Origin: Erwinia sp. E602
GTDB lineage: Bacteria > Pseudomonadota > Gammaproteobacteria > Enterobacterales > Enterobacteriaceae
Assembly: GCF_018141005.1 (NCBI RefSeq)
Contig: NZ_CP046582.1
Span: 3,782,001 to 3,846,000 of the forward strand
Direction of reading: 5' to 3'
Length of the DNA stretch: 64,000 nt
A program made the position numbers and the translations under genes. The notes under the pieces are model-generated. The model saw nothing but the letters and a program-made list of their open reading frames with translations. It had not been told where the DNA came from and did not search any database. Of the stretch, positions 38,032-46,921 are shown in pieces. Each line of letters opens with the position of its first letter. The stretch's first letter is position 1.

Positions 38032-38250
38032 ATGCAACCCGTCAGAAGCGTATTAAGCCCGCGAGAAACCACGGTGCTGTCACTGATTGCGGCAGGACAC
38101 TCAAACAAGGAGATCGCTATTGTCCTTGCCATCACGCCCGAGACCGTTAAATCGCATATCAAACACATTCTGATTAAGCTGACCGCCCGTAACCGGGCGC
38201 AGGCGGTGTCGCTGGCCCAGCGTTCCGGGCTGCTGGCCGATATGCCCTGA
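38032..38250 (+). CDS. Orphan LuxR-type HTH protein (72 aa)
   Basis: The product is little more than a LuxR/FixJ DNA-binding domain: LSPRETTVLSLIAAGHSNKEIAIVLAITPETVKSHIKHILIKLTARNRAQAVSLAQRSGLL, with every helix of the four-helix HTH present. No receiver or ligand domain precedes it, and the ribosome site AAGGTGAG is in place for the ATG at 38032. It closes the ETF gene run and is convergent with the acyl-CoA dehydrogenase gene, so regulating this module is plausible. Confidence 0.7.
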   Translation: MQPVRSVLSPRETTVLSLIAAGHSNKEIAIVLAITPETVKSHIKHILIKLTARNRAQAVSLAQRSGLLADMP

Positions 38251-38258
38251 GCCAGCCT

Positions 38259-38350
38259 GGTCAGGCAACGCTGCGCCGGGCCAGTATCTCCGCAATCGGT
38301 CAGGCAACGCTGCCGGGCAAGTGCCTCCGCAACGGGTCAGACAACGCTGC
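38259..38350. repeat. Three imperfect direct repeats after the LuxR gene
   Basis: GGTCAGGCAACGCTGC starts at 38259 and 38298 and GGTCAGACAACGCTGC at 38335, about 37-39 bp apart, with partly similar spacers (CCGGGC, CCTCCGCAA). They lie between two converging genes. They look like a small tandem duplication. Confidence 0.6.
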
Positions 38351-38368
38351 CAATCCGGGTGCCCCCTC

Positions 38369-40144
38369 TCAGAAGTCGTCAGGTTTCATCACGCTAAGAG
38401 TATTGCCACCAGCCTCTACGCAGATAATCAGGCTGTGAATGCGTGGCAGGATGCGGGCGTAGTAGAAACGAGCGGTCTGCAGCTTAACGCGATAGAAGTC
38501 CGGCTCGCTGTCGAGTTTTCGCAGAGCAATATCCGCCGCCCGCAGCCACAGGTACGCGTGCGTGAGATAGCCGATGATATGCAGGTACTCCGTCGCCGCC
38601 GCGCCCGCCTCGTCAGGATCCTCGCCGAGGCGGGCCAGCAGATTTTGCGTCAGGCTCTCCACATCGCCCATCACCGCCTCCAGCTGCGGGTTAAACTCGC
38701 TGCGGATGGCCGGGGCAACGCCGGTCATAAATTCGCGGATCTCGCTGAGCCACTGTGTTAAAAACTGCCCGCCACACTTCAGCGTCTTGCGCCCCAGCAG
38801 ATCGGCGGCCTGTACGCCGTTGGCGCCTTCATAGATCTGGGTGATGCGCGCATCGCGTACCAGCTGCTCTATGCCATGTTCGCGGATATAACCGTGGCCG
38901 CCGAAAATCTGCTGTCCGTCCACGCAGCAGGCAAACCCCATATCGGTGGAGAAGGCTTTGGCGACGGGCGTCAACAGCGCCACCAGGTTCCCTGCCCGCA
39001 CACGTTCATCGCTCTCCTCGCTGTACTTTTCCAGCTCAAGCAGTCGGGCAATATAGCCGATTAAGGCACGCCCCCCCTCGGTCAGGGCTTTCATGGTCAG
39101 CAGCATACGCCGCACATCACCGTGCGCGATCAGCGGCTGCGGCGGTGAACCAGCGGGGGCACCAACGGCGCGCCCCTGCAGGCGTTCGCGCGCGTAAGCC
39201 ACGGCACGCTGGTAAGCGCGTTCACCGACCGCCACGCCCATATTGCCCACGCCCAGCCGCTCGTGGTTCATCATGATAAACATCGCCTGCAGTCCCTTGT
39301 TCTCCTCCCCCAGTAACCAGCCCTTCGCACCGTCAAAATTCATCACACAGGTCGCCGAGCCGTGGATGCCCATCTTATTCTCTACCGATCCGCAGCTCAG
39401 CGCGTTATGTGGCCCCAGCGCGCCCGCCTCGTCCGGTAGCACTTTCGGTACCAGAAACAGCGAGATGCCCCGGCTACCCGCCGGGGCGTCCGGCAGCCTG
39501 GCCAGTACCAGATGGATAATATTTTCGGTCAAATCCTGTTCGCCGCCGGAGATGAAAATTTTAGAGCCGCTGATGCGGTAGCTGCCGTCCGGCTGTTTTT
39601 CGGCGCGGGTACGCATCAGGCCCAAATCGGTGCCGGCCTGCGATTCGGTCAGGCACATGGTGCCCGCCCATTTACCGGCAATCATGGGCGGCAGATAGCG
39701 CTGTTTTAACGCCTCGCTGCCGGTGGCCGCGATCGCCGTACAGGCGGCACTGGTCAGGCCGCTGTACATGGTGAAGGCGATGCCGGCGGCATAGAACATC
39801 TCGTTGGTTGCCATGCCAACGCTGGCCGGCATGCCCATGCCACCGAACTCTACGGCGGCAGCAATACGGTTCCAGCCACCGCCGACAAAGGCATCGAATG
39901 CGTCTTTAAAGCCCGGCGGCGTGGTGACCTTCCCCTGTTTAAAACGTACCCCGTCCCGATCGCCCGTCGGGTTTAGCGGGTCGATAATCTCAGCAGCCAC
40001 CGTAGCAGCCCCGGAAAGTACCGCCGTGGCGGTGTCGTCATCAAGGTGGTTGAGACCGGGCAGGCGTTGCCAGCGCTGCTGGCTGGCAAACATCTCCTGG
40101 CGGACAAAAGACATATCGCGGAGTGGTGCTTGATAGTGTGACAT
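38369..40144 (-). CDS. Acyl-CoA dehydrogenase with C-terminal domain (DmdC/ACAD family, 591 aa)
   Basis: A 591-residue flavoprotein. The ACAD core is clear: AAVEFGGMGMPASVGMATNEMFYAAGIAFTMYSGLT, TMCLTESQAGTDLGLMRTRAEKQPDGSYRISGSKIFISGGEQDLTENIIHLVLARL, and the catalytic-base region ARITQIYEGANGVQAADLLGRK. The size with an extra C-terminal helical domain fits the 3-methylmercaptopropionyl-CoA dehydrogenase/FadE-type subgroup. ATG at 40144 was chosen for its AGGAA site (GGGAAAAGGA). It is encoded convergently with the ETF genes and would hand electrons to them. Confidence 0.88.
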   Translation of the reverse strand: MSHYQAPLRDMSFVRQEMFASQQRWQRLPGLNHLDDDTATAVLSGAATVAAEIIDPLNPTGDRDGVRFKQGKVTTPPGFKDAFDAFVGGGWNRIAAAVEFGGMGMPASVGMATNEMFYAAGIAFTMYSGLTSAACTAIAATGSEALKQRYLPPMIAGKWAGTMCLTESQAGTDLGLMRTRAEKQPDGSYRISGSKIFISGGEQDLTENIIHLVLARLPDAPAGSRGISLFLVPKVLPDEAGALGPHNALSCGSVENKMGIHGSATCVMNFDGAKGWLLGEENKGLQAMFIMMNHERLGVGNMGVAVGERAYQRAVAYARERLQGRAVGAPAGSPPQPLIAHGDVRRMLLTMKALTEGGRALIGYIARLLELEKYSEESDERVRAGNLVALLTPVAKAFSTDMGFACCVDGQQIFGGHGYIREHGIEQLVRDARITQIYEGANGVQAADLLGRKTLKCGGQFLTQWLSEIREFMTGVAPAIRSEFNPQLEAVMGDVESLTQNLLARLGEDPDEAGAAATEYLHIIGYLTHAYLWLRAADIALRKLDSEPDFYRVKLQTARFYYARILPRIHSLIICVEAGGNTLSVMKPDDF

Positions 40145-40274
40145 TCCTTTTCCCTCATCTGCTGGGCCGAAACAGGCCTGATAATGAGGGTAAGGAAAAG
40201 CGGACGGGTTTATTATCCCCTGAACAGGGGTCGCGGCGGCACACGGGCGGCCGCCGCGGCTGACGGACGAACGG

Positions 40275-41543
40275 TTATTCTGAGCGGCGGGTGGCGAAAT
40301 CGCTGACCACTTCCACGTACGCCTGCAGCGCCTGAGCGACGTCGCCCGGCAACACCGCTTCCGCCGGATGGTGGCTGATGCCGCGATCGCAGCGCACAAA
40401 CAGCATGCCCACCGGCCAGCGTTCGGCCACCGCGATGGCATCATGGCCGGCACCGCTCGGCAGCGCCAGGCTGCGCCCCTGAACACGGGTCACCGCGCGG
40501 CCGAGCGCCGCCTGCAGCCCGTCATCGCAGGCGGTGGCCGGAATGCGGTAATACTCGTCTGAGCTGAAGGTCAGGCCACGACGCAGGGCGATAGCTTCCG
40601 CCTGCACCAGCAGGTCCGAGAGCAGCTCGGCCAGCGGCCGATCCTGCGGGCCGCGCACGTCCAGCGTCAGCGCCACTTCGCCGGGGATGACATTAACCGC
40701 ACCCGGCTGGCACTGCAGCGTACCGACCGTCGCTACCAGCTGCGGATCGTGCTGCGGCGTGCGCTGCTCAACGTAGACCATCCACTCCGCCGCCGCCGCC
40801 AGCGCATCTTTGCGATGGCTCATCGGCACCGTGCCGGCGTGGCCGGCCTCGCCGGTAAAGCGGCAGTTCAGGCGGCGGGCACCGTTAATCGCGGTGACCA
40901 CCCCCAGCGCCAGCTGCGCCTGTTCGAGGCACGGCCCCTGTTCGATATGCAGCTCGAGATAGGCGGCAAAGTCCTCAACGTCGCGCGCCGCCTGCCACAG
41001 CAGATGCGGCTTCAGACCGATATCGCGCATCGCCTGCTCAACGGTAATGCCGTTGCCGTCCGGGTGCGACATCCAGCTCTCCGGCCAGCTGCCGGTCAGC
41101 CCGCGGCTGCCGAGCAGGGTGATGCCAAAACGCGTGCCCTCTTCGTCGGCAAAGCCGATAATTTCCAGCGCCAGCGGCAGCCGCTGGCCGCGATCGTGCA
41201 GGTACTGCACGGTTTCAATCGCCGCCAGCACCCCCAGCATGCCGTCGTAGCGGCCGGCGTTGCGCACGGTATCCAGATGCGACCCGAGCAGGATCGCCTG
41301 CGCGGCCTCGGTCTGGCCTTCGTAACGGCCGCAAATGTTGCCGACGCTGTCCTGCCATACGTGCATGCCCGCCGCCTTCATCCATTTGCCCACCAGCGCG
41401 TTGGCGCGCAGATGCTCCGGCGACAGGTAGACGCGGGTCAGCATGCCCGGCGTTTCGCTGAGCTCAGCCAGCGCATCGCAGCGAGCCATCACCCGGGCGG
41501 CGGCGACCTGCGCCGCCTGTGCATTTAACAGGCAATCGCTCAT
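40275..41543 (-). CDS. hpxK: Allantoate amidohydrolase (HpxK)
   Basis: A 422-residue M20/M28-type metallohydrolase. Metal ligands show in AILLGSHLDTVRNAGRYDGMLGVLAAIE and GFADEEGTRFGITLLGSRGLTG; a His is in LELHIEQGPCLEQAQ. This family includes allantoate, ureidoglycolate and beta-ureidopropionate hydrolases. The genes beside it (transaminase HpxJ, ureide cluster) favour allantoate. It follows hpxJ with a TGATG junction, so both are translated together. Confidence 0.85.
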   Translation of the reverse strand: MSDCLLNAQAAQVAAARVMARCDALAELSETPGMLTRVYLSPEHLRANALVGKWMKAAGMHVWQDSVGNICGRYEGQTEAAQAILLGSHLDTVRNAGRYDGMLGVLAAIETVQYLHDRGQRLPLALEIIGFADEEGTRFGITLLGSRGLTGSWPESWMSHPDGNGITVEQAMRDIGLKPHLLWQAARDVEDFAAYLELHIEQGPCLEQAQLALGVVTAINGARRLNCRFTGEAGHAGTVPMSHRKDALAAAAEWMVYVEQRTPQHDPQLVATVGTLQCQPGAVNVIPGEVALTLDVRGPQDRPLAELLSDLLVQAEAIALRRGLTFSSDEYYRIPATACDDGLQAALGRAVTRVQGRSLALPSGAGHDAIAVAERWPVGMLFVRCDRGISHHPAEAVLPGDVAQALQAYVEVVSDFATRRSE

Positions 41544-42778
41544 CAGCAGCTCCCGCGGTAGTGATCCCAGGCCGCCTGCATCGCTGCGCCCTGGGTGGTG
41601 CGGAAGCCGAGGTGGTTCAGCACCGCTTCCAGCGCGCTCAGCGTCTGCATCACGCAGTCCTTACGCGCGTTGTAACCCATGGTGCCGATGCGCCACACTT
41701 TGCCAATCAGCGGGCCAAAGGAGGTGCCAATCTCTATGCCGAAATCCTCCAGCATCAGCTTACGTACCTGGTCGCCGTTGACCCCGGCCGGGATCATCAC
41801 CCCCAGCACGTTGTTCATTTTGTGCGTCAGGTCGCCGAAGGTCTCCAGCCCCATGCCCTGCACGCCTTTCAGCAGCGCGTCGCCGTGCAGCTTGTGGCGA
41901 ATGATCCCGTTATCCAGCCCCTCTTCGAGGATCAGCCGGGCGCACTCGCGGGCGCCAAACAGCGCGCTGGTGGCTTCAGTGTGGTGATTGAGGCGCTCCG
42001 GCCCCCAGTAGTCCATGATCATGCCAAGATCGAAGTAGTTGGAGTAGATCATCTCGTCTTCACCGTCCTGATGGGCGTCGGTGCGAATGCCGGCCTCCAC
42101 GCATTTGCGCTGGCGGATCACCGCCTCCATCTGCGGGCTGAGGGTAATCGGCGAGGTGCCGGACGGGCCACCGAGGCACTTCTGCATCCCGGCGGAGACC
42201 GCATCCAGCCCCCAGGCATCGGTCTCCAGCGCATTACCGGCAAAGGATGCCGTGGCGTCGGTGTAGAACAGCACGCCGTGGCGGCGGCAGATCGCCCCCA
42301 GCTCTTCCAGCGGCTGTAGCATGGTGGTGGAGGTGTCGCCCTGTACCGTCAGCAGCAGACGCGGTTTGACCTTTTTGATCGCGTCTTCAATCTGGTCCGG
42401 CGTAAACACCTCACCCCACGGCACCTCAATGGTGTGTACCTCAGCACGGCAGCGGCGGGCGATCTCACACAGCAGATGGCCGAAGCGACCAAATACCGGC
42501 ACCAGCACCCTGTCGCCCGGACGGATCGCCGACAGCAGGATCGCTTCGATGCCGGCGCGCGAGGTGCCGTCGATCAGCAGCGTCCACTGATTGTCGGTGC
42601 GGAACACGGCGCGGTAGAGCGCCATCACCTCATTCATATAGTGGGTCATCGCCGGGTCATACTGACCGATCAGCTGGCTGGACATCGCGCGCAGCACGCG
42701 CGGGTCAGCGTTGATCGGGCCCGGCCCCATCAGCAGGCGCTGTGGCGGGTTGATTTGCGAAATTGTTGATAAGTCCAT
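41543..42778 (-). CDS. hpxJ: Ureidoglycine-glyoxylate aminotransferase (HpxJ/PucG)
   Basis: A 411-residue class V PLP aminotransferase of the alanine-glyoxylate type: MGPGPINADPRVLRAMSSQLIGQYDPAMTHYMNEVM at the start, GTSRAGIEAILLS, and the Schiff-base Lys200 in SAGMQKCLGGPSGTSP. Homologs in Klebsiella and Bacillus (PucG) transaminate (S)-ureidoglycine with glyoxylate, leading to oxalurate and glycine. The start at 42778 follows AGGAACGCT. It is translated before hpxK, and the ABC transporter genes lie upstream on the same strand. Confidence 0.85.
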   Translation of the reverse strand: MDLSTISQINPPQRLLMGPGPINADPRVLRAMSSQLIGQYDPAMTHYMNEVMALYRAVFRTDNQWTLLIDGTSRAGIEAILLSAIRPGDRVLVPVFGRFGHLLCEIARRCRAEVHTIEVPWGEVFTPDQIEDAIKKVKPRLLLTVQGDTSTTMLQPLEELGAICRRHGVLFYTDATASFAGNALETDAWGLDAVSAGMQKCLGGPSGTSPITLSPQMEAVIRQRKCVEAGIRTDAHQDGEDEMIYSNYFDLGMIMDYWGPERLNHHTEATSALFGARECARLILEEGLDNGIIRHKLHGDALLKGVQGMGLETFGDLTHKMNNVLGVMIPAGVNGDQVRKLMLEDFGIEIGTSFGPLIGKVWRIGTMGYNARKDCVMQTLSALEAVLNHLGFRTTQGAAMQAAWDHYRGSC

Positions 42779-42888
42779 TAGCGTTCCTTTAGCTGATACT
42801 AAGCGTCGGCTGCGGCTCCTGCTCAGGGCGCAACCCGCGTTAAACCGTGAGGCCCGGCACACGTTGTGTTCAGGCGGTCGGGAACGGA

Positions 42889-43603
<715 letters not shown>

Positions 43604-43623
<20 letters not shown>

Positions 43624-44260
43624 TGAATTTCTTCTCCAGATACTGGCTGTAGCGGGACAGCGGATAACACATCAGGAAGTAGCCCAGCGCCACCAGCCCG
43701 AACACTTTAAACGGTTGATAAGTGACGTTGTTAAGGATGGTTCCGGCCTTGGTCAGCTCAATGAAGCCGATAATCGACGCCAGCGCCGTCCCCTTCACCA
43801 CCTGCACGGCAAAGCCGACGGTGGGGGCAATACCGGTGCGCAGCGCCTGCGGCAGCACCACGCGATACAGGGTCTGACCGAAGCTCAGCCCCAGGCAGCG
43901 GCAGGCTTCCCACTGCCCTTTCGGCAGCGCCTGCACGCTGCCGTGCCAGATATCCACCAGGAACGCGCTGGTGTAGAAGGTCAGCGCCAGCGACGCGGCC
44001 GTCCACGGCGAGACGTCAATGCCGAACAGCGCCACGCCAAAGAAGGCGAGGAACAGCTGCATCAGCAGCGGCGTGCCCTGAAACAGCGCGCAGTATCCGC
44101 TAATCAGCCGGTTTGGCCAGCGGCGGCGCAGCAGGCGCACCATAACCAGCGGCAGCGCGACCAGCGTACCGCCGACAAAGGCGGTCAGCGACAGCATCAG
44201 GGTCCAGCGCGCGGCCAGCAGCAGATTGCGCAGAATATCCCAGTCGGTAAAGGTGTTCAT
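43604..44260 (-). CDS. Polar amino-acid-type ABC importer permease (second)
   Basis: A 218-residue permease with five hydrophobic segments and the HisM/HisQ-type motif AFLVDIWHGSVQALPKGQWEACRCLGLSFGQTLYRVVLPQALRTGIAPTVGFAVQVVKGTAL. The GQWEA...LPQA run is the EAA loop of this family. The start at 44260 (MNTFTDWD) has GGAG nine bases upstream and overlaps the preceding permease stop (TGATG). Confidence 0.86.
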
Positions 44261-44925
44261 CAGGGCTGTTCTCCAAACCATTTGCGCCCGGCGGCGAGCA
44301 GCAGCTGACGCATCGCTATCGACAGCAGCAGGTAGATCAGGGTGGTCACCAGGTAGACTTCAAAGCTTAAAAACGTCCGTGACTGAATCAGGTTGGCGGC
44401 GAAGGTCAGCTCCTCGTAGGAGACCTGCGACACCACCGACGAACCGAGCATCACGATAATGCACTGACTGACCAGCGCCGGGTAAATCCGCTTCATCGCC
44501 GGTGGCAGCACCACCCGCAGAAAGGTCTGGCTGCGGCTGAGGCCGAGCACCCGGCCGGCCTCCCACTGCCCTTTCGGCGTCACCTGAATGCCGGCGCGGA
44601 TAATCTCGGTGCTGTAGGCACCGAGGTTAATCAGCATCGCCAGCAGCGCGGCTTCGCCCGCCGTCAGTTTCAGCCCGAGATTCGGCAGGCCAAACACGAT
44701 AAAAAACAGCTGTACCACAAACGGCGTGTTGCGGATCAGCTCAACGTAGATGCCCCAGATGCGGCTCAGCAGCGAAGGCTTGCCGCTGCGCAGCGCCGCG
44801 CCGAGGATCCCCAGCCCGACGCCGCCCACCGTGGCCAGCACCGTCAGCTGGATGGTTACCCACAGGCCGGCCAGCAGCTCCGGCCAGTAGGGCCACAGGG
44901 CGGGAAAGTTCAGTTGCCCAATCAT
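44260..44925 (-). CDS. Polar amino-acid-type ABC importer permease (first)
   Basis: A 221-residue permease with the EAA loop AGIQVTPKGQWEAGRVLGLSRSQTFLRVVLPPAMKRIYPALVSQCIIVMLGSSVVSQVS and about five membrane segments. It is the paralogous partner of the next permease. It starts 10 bases after the binding-protein gene, and the three downstream genes are coupled by overlaps. Confidence 0.86.
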   Translation of the reverse strand: MIGQLNFPALWPYWPELLAGLWVTIQLTVLATVGGVGLGILGAALRSGKPSLLSRIWGIYVELIRNTPFVVQLFFIVFGLPNLGLKLTAGEAALLAMLINLGAYSTEIIRAGIQVTPKGQWEAGRVLGLSRSQTFLRVVLPPAMKRIYPALVSQCIIVMLGSSVVSQVSYEELTFAANLIQSRTFLSFEVYLVTTLIYLLLSIAMRQLLLAAGRKWFGEQP

Positions 44926-44935
44926 CGCTCGGCCC

Positions 44936-45721
44936 TTATGCGCCGAGGTCGGCAGGCAGCGGCGCTTTCAGCCACTGTTCAGACAGCCCGTTCAGCGTCT
45001 TATCCTGGATGGCCTGCTCAATCAGCGCGTCCACTTTCGCCTTCAGCGCCGGTTCATTTTTCTTCAGGCCGATGTAGCACGGCGAGTCTTTCAGCATAAA
45101 CTGCGCCACCGGCGCTTTATCCGCGTTCTGGCGGGAGATCGCCGCCACCACCAGATTGCCGGTCGCCACATACTGCACCTGGCCTGAGAGATATGCGGAG
45201 AGCGTGGTGTTGTTATCTTCGTAACGTTTTAACTGGGCATCTTTCGGTGCCACCTCGGTCAGCACCATGTCTTCCACCGCACCGCGGGTCACGCCGATGG
45301 TTTTGCCGCTCAGGCCGGCGGCCTCTTTCAGCGTGCCGTCTTTCGGGCCAAACACGCCAAGGAAGAACGGCGCATAGGCGCGGCTGAAGTCGATCACCTT
45401 CTCACGCTCCGGATTTTTCCCCATGCTGGAGATCACCAGGTCGACCTTATCGGTCTGCAGGTAAGGGACGCGGTTGGCGCTGGTCACCGGCACCAGCTGC
45501 AACTTAAGTTTCATCTGTTTCGCCAGGTACTTCGCCATATCGATATCGTAACCCTGTGGCTGCAGATCGGTGCCGACCGAGCCAAACGGCGGGAAGTCCT
45601 GCGGTACGGCAATACGGATAACACCACGTTTTTCAATATCCTGCAGCTGATCTGCATGGGCTACCGTTGCCTGAGTGAACAGCACCGCACCGGCCAGTAA
45701 TGCGAATAAACCTTTTTTCAT
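44936..45721 (-). CDS. ABC importer substrate-binding protein, polar amino-acid class
   Basis: A 261-residue periplasmic protein with signal peptide MKKGLFALLAGAVLFTQATVAHA and a type II binding fold: IRIAVPQDFPPFGSVGTDLQPQGYDIDMAKYLAKQMKLKLQLVPVTSANRVPYLQTDKVDLVISSMGKNPEREKVIDFS. The ligand-contact loops are standard for amino-acid binders, but the operon also encodes HpxJ and HpxK, so a ureide or a nitrogen-rich acid is possible. A sigma-54 promoter match lies 55-70 bases upstream. Confidence 0.85.
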   Translation of the reverse strand: MKKGLFALLAGAVLFTQATVAHADQLQDIEKRGVIRIAVPQDFPPFGSVGTDLQPQGYDIDMAKYLAKQMKLKLQLVPVTSANRVPYLQTDKVDLVISSMGKNPEREKVIDFSRAYAPFFLGVFGPKDGTLKEAAGLSGKTIGVTRGAVEDMVLTEVAPKDAQLKRYEDNNTTLSAYLSGQVQYVATGNLVVAAISRQNADKAPVAQFMLKDSPCYIGLKKNEPALKAKVDALIEQAIQDKTLNGLSEQWLKAPLPADLGA

Positions 45722-45745
45722 TTTCTCTTCCCCGGTTAATACATC

Positions 45746-45757
45746 ATGAAACGAAAG
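45746..45757 (-). promoter_or_regulatory. Possible HpxU operator motif before the importer operon
   Basis: On the minus strand CTTTCGTTTCAT lies 25 bases upstream of the binding-protein start, at the expected transcription start of the sigma-54 promoter. The same motif, with one change (CTTTTGTTTCAT), occurs between hpxU and hpxW. RpiR-type repressors often bind TTTCA-type sites. Confidence 0.4.
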
Positions 45758-45774
45758 ATTCTTAAAGAGATTAT

Positions 45775-45791
45775 TTGCAACTAATGTGCCA
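45775..45791 (-). promoter_or_regulatory. Sigma-54 promoter of the importer-hpxJK operon
   Basis: Minus strand: TGGCAC, five bases ATTAG, TTGCAA. Both blocks match the sigma-54 consensus (TGGCAC-N5-TTGCW) exactly with correct spacing. It would put the start site near 45764, about 43 bases before the binding-protein ATG. Confidence 0.8.
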
Positions 45792-45958
45792 GCGCGCGTT
45801 GACCGGAAAGATTTTCCTGCTGGCCGGGCCGATCCGGACCAATGACGGATTTAAAATGCCTTGCTGTTCCTGATGTTGAGAGAAAAACAGCACACCATTT
45901 GCTGCGGACATCCGGCGATCGCCGCAGGTACCGCGCAGAAACCAGCGCCGTTCAGACA

Positions 45959-45987
45959 ATAAAAAGGGGCGCATCCTGCGCCCCAAA
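45959..45987 (-). terminator. Terminator after hpxU
   Basis: GGGGCGCA pairs with TGCGCCCC around a short loop on the minus strand and is followed by TTTTTA. It lies 30 bases after the hpxU stop and stands between hpxU and the importer promoter. Confidence 0.8.
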
Positions 45988-45997
45988 AACATGCAAA

Positions 45998-46012
45998 GCA
46001 CCAAAGCGGTGC
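45998..46012. promoter_or_regulatory. NtrC-type enhancer site
   Basis: GCACC, five bases, GGTGC is a perfect 5-bp palindrome with the spacing of NtrC sites (as in the glnA promoter: GCACC-N5-GGTGC). It lies about 240 bp upstream of the sigma-54 start, a normal enhancer distance, just before the hpxU stop codon. Confidence 0.65.
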
Positions 46013-46016
46013 CCCA

Positions 46017-46856
46017 CTATCGCTGTTCCAGCTCGTCCAGCTGGCCGTACAGCCCGGCAATCTGATGAATACGCTGGCGGCCGTCGCTCAGCAGTTCGTG
46101 CAGCACCGCGTTGGCCAGCAGGTTGATCAGGCTGTTGGCAGCGGCGTAGCTGTCAAAAGCGGAAACGCTGTCCAGCGGCGCGCACAGCTGCCAGCGCGCC
46201 AGCGCTATCACCGACTGCGCCTGCGGTTCGCACAGCGCCAGCGTGGGGATCTGCCGCTGCTGCAGCTGCTGCAGCAGCGGGCGAATAATGCGCGGACGGC
46301 GGCGGAAGGCCATCACCACCACCAGATCGTCAGGGGTCAGATCCACCAGCTCTTCCGCCAGCGTCTGGCCGGGCTGCGGCAGCACCTGCACCTGCCCGCG
46401 CGCCTGCAACAGCTGCTGCCGCAGGTGCAGCGCCAGCGGCCACGAGTTACGCATCCCGATGATAAACAGACGCTTACTGCTGACCAGTGCCTGTACCACC
46501 TCGCCCAGCTGCACGCTGTCGATGCCGTTAACCCACTGGGTCAGGTTGGCCATCTCCTGCTTATAGTGGCGCGCCAGCAGGGTGTTACCCTGTACCGCGT
46601 CGCGATTATCGGTCAGCGGCATGCCGCTCTGGCGCAGGGTGCGCAGCTCATCGCGCATATCCTTATACTTCTCATAGCCCAGCCGCTTAAACAGCCGGCT
46701 GACGGTGGCTTTGGACACGCCGCTCAGGCGCGCCAGCTCGGCGCTGTTATAGCTAATCAGATCGTCGAAGTGGTCGAAGACAAAGTCGGCAATCCGCTGC
46801 TCCTGTGGTGAGAGCTGTTCGTACTGACTGCGCAGTCGTTCATCAAGCTGCATCAT
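46017..46856 (-). CDS. hpxU: RpiR-family regulator HpxU
   Basis: A 279-residue protein with an N-terminal HTH (ERIADFVFDHFDDLISYNSAELARLSGVSKATVSRLFKRLGYEKYKDMRDEL, the RpiR HTH_6 pattern) and a C-terminal sugar-isomerase-type (SIS) domain (KRLFIIGMRNSWPLALHLRQQLLQARGQVQVLPQPG). In Klebsiella, HpxU is the RpiR-type repressor of allantoate catabolism genes. Here it stands between the two operons it would control, divergent from hpxW. The ligand is probably a pathway intermediate. Confidence 0.82.
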   Translation of the reverse strand: MMQLDERLRSQYEQLSPQEQRIADFVFDHFDDLISYNSAELARLSGVSKATVSRLFKRLGYEKYKDMRDELRTLRQSGMPLTDNRDAVQGNTLLARHYKQEMANLTQWVNGIDSVQLGEVVQALVSSKRLFIIGMRNSWPLALHLRQQLLQARGQVQVLPQPGQTLAEELVDLTPDDLVVVMAFRRRPRIIRPLLQQLQQRQIPTLALCEPQAQSVIALARWQLCAPLDSVSAFDSYAAANSLINLLANAVLHELLSDGRQRIHQIAGLYGQLDELEQR

Positions 46857-46872
46857 GCTAGAGTCCCTGTAA

Positions 46873-46884
46873 CTTTTGTTTCAT
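46873..46884 (+). promoter_or_regulatory. Possible HpxU operator motif in the hpxU-hpxW region
   Basis: CTTTTGTTTCAT, one base different from the copy before the importer operon. It pairs with ACAAAAG at 46899-46905 as an inverted repeat (CTTTTGT...ACAAAAG) around 19 bases. Confidence 0.4.
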
Positions 46885-46894
46885 TCACCTGATG

Positions 46895-46904
46895 GTATAC
46901 AAAA
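46895..46904 (-). promoter_or_regulatory. GTATACAAAA motif shared with the hpxS-hpxC region
   Basis: On the minus strand TTTTGTATAC is identical to 54861-54870, between hpxS and hpxC. TGTATACA-type half-palindromes are common GntR/FCD operator cores, so HpxS may act on both regions. Confidence 0.35.
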
Positions 46905-46921
46905 GCCGTGCCTGAAAAAAC

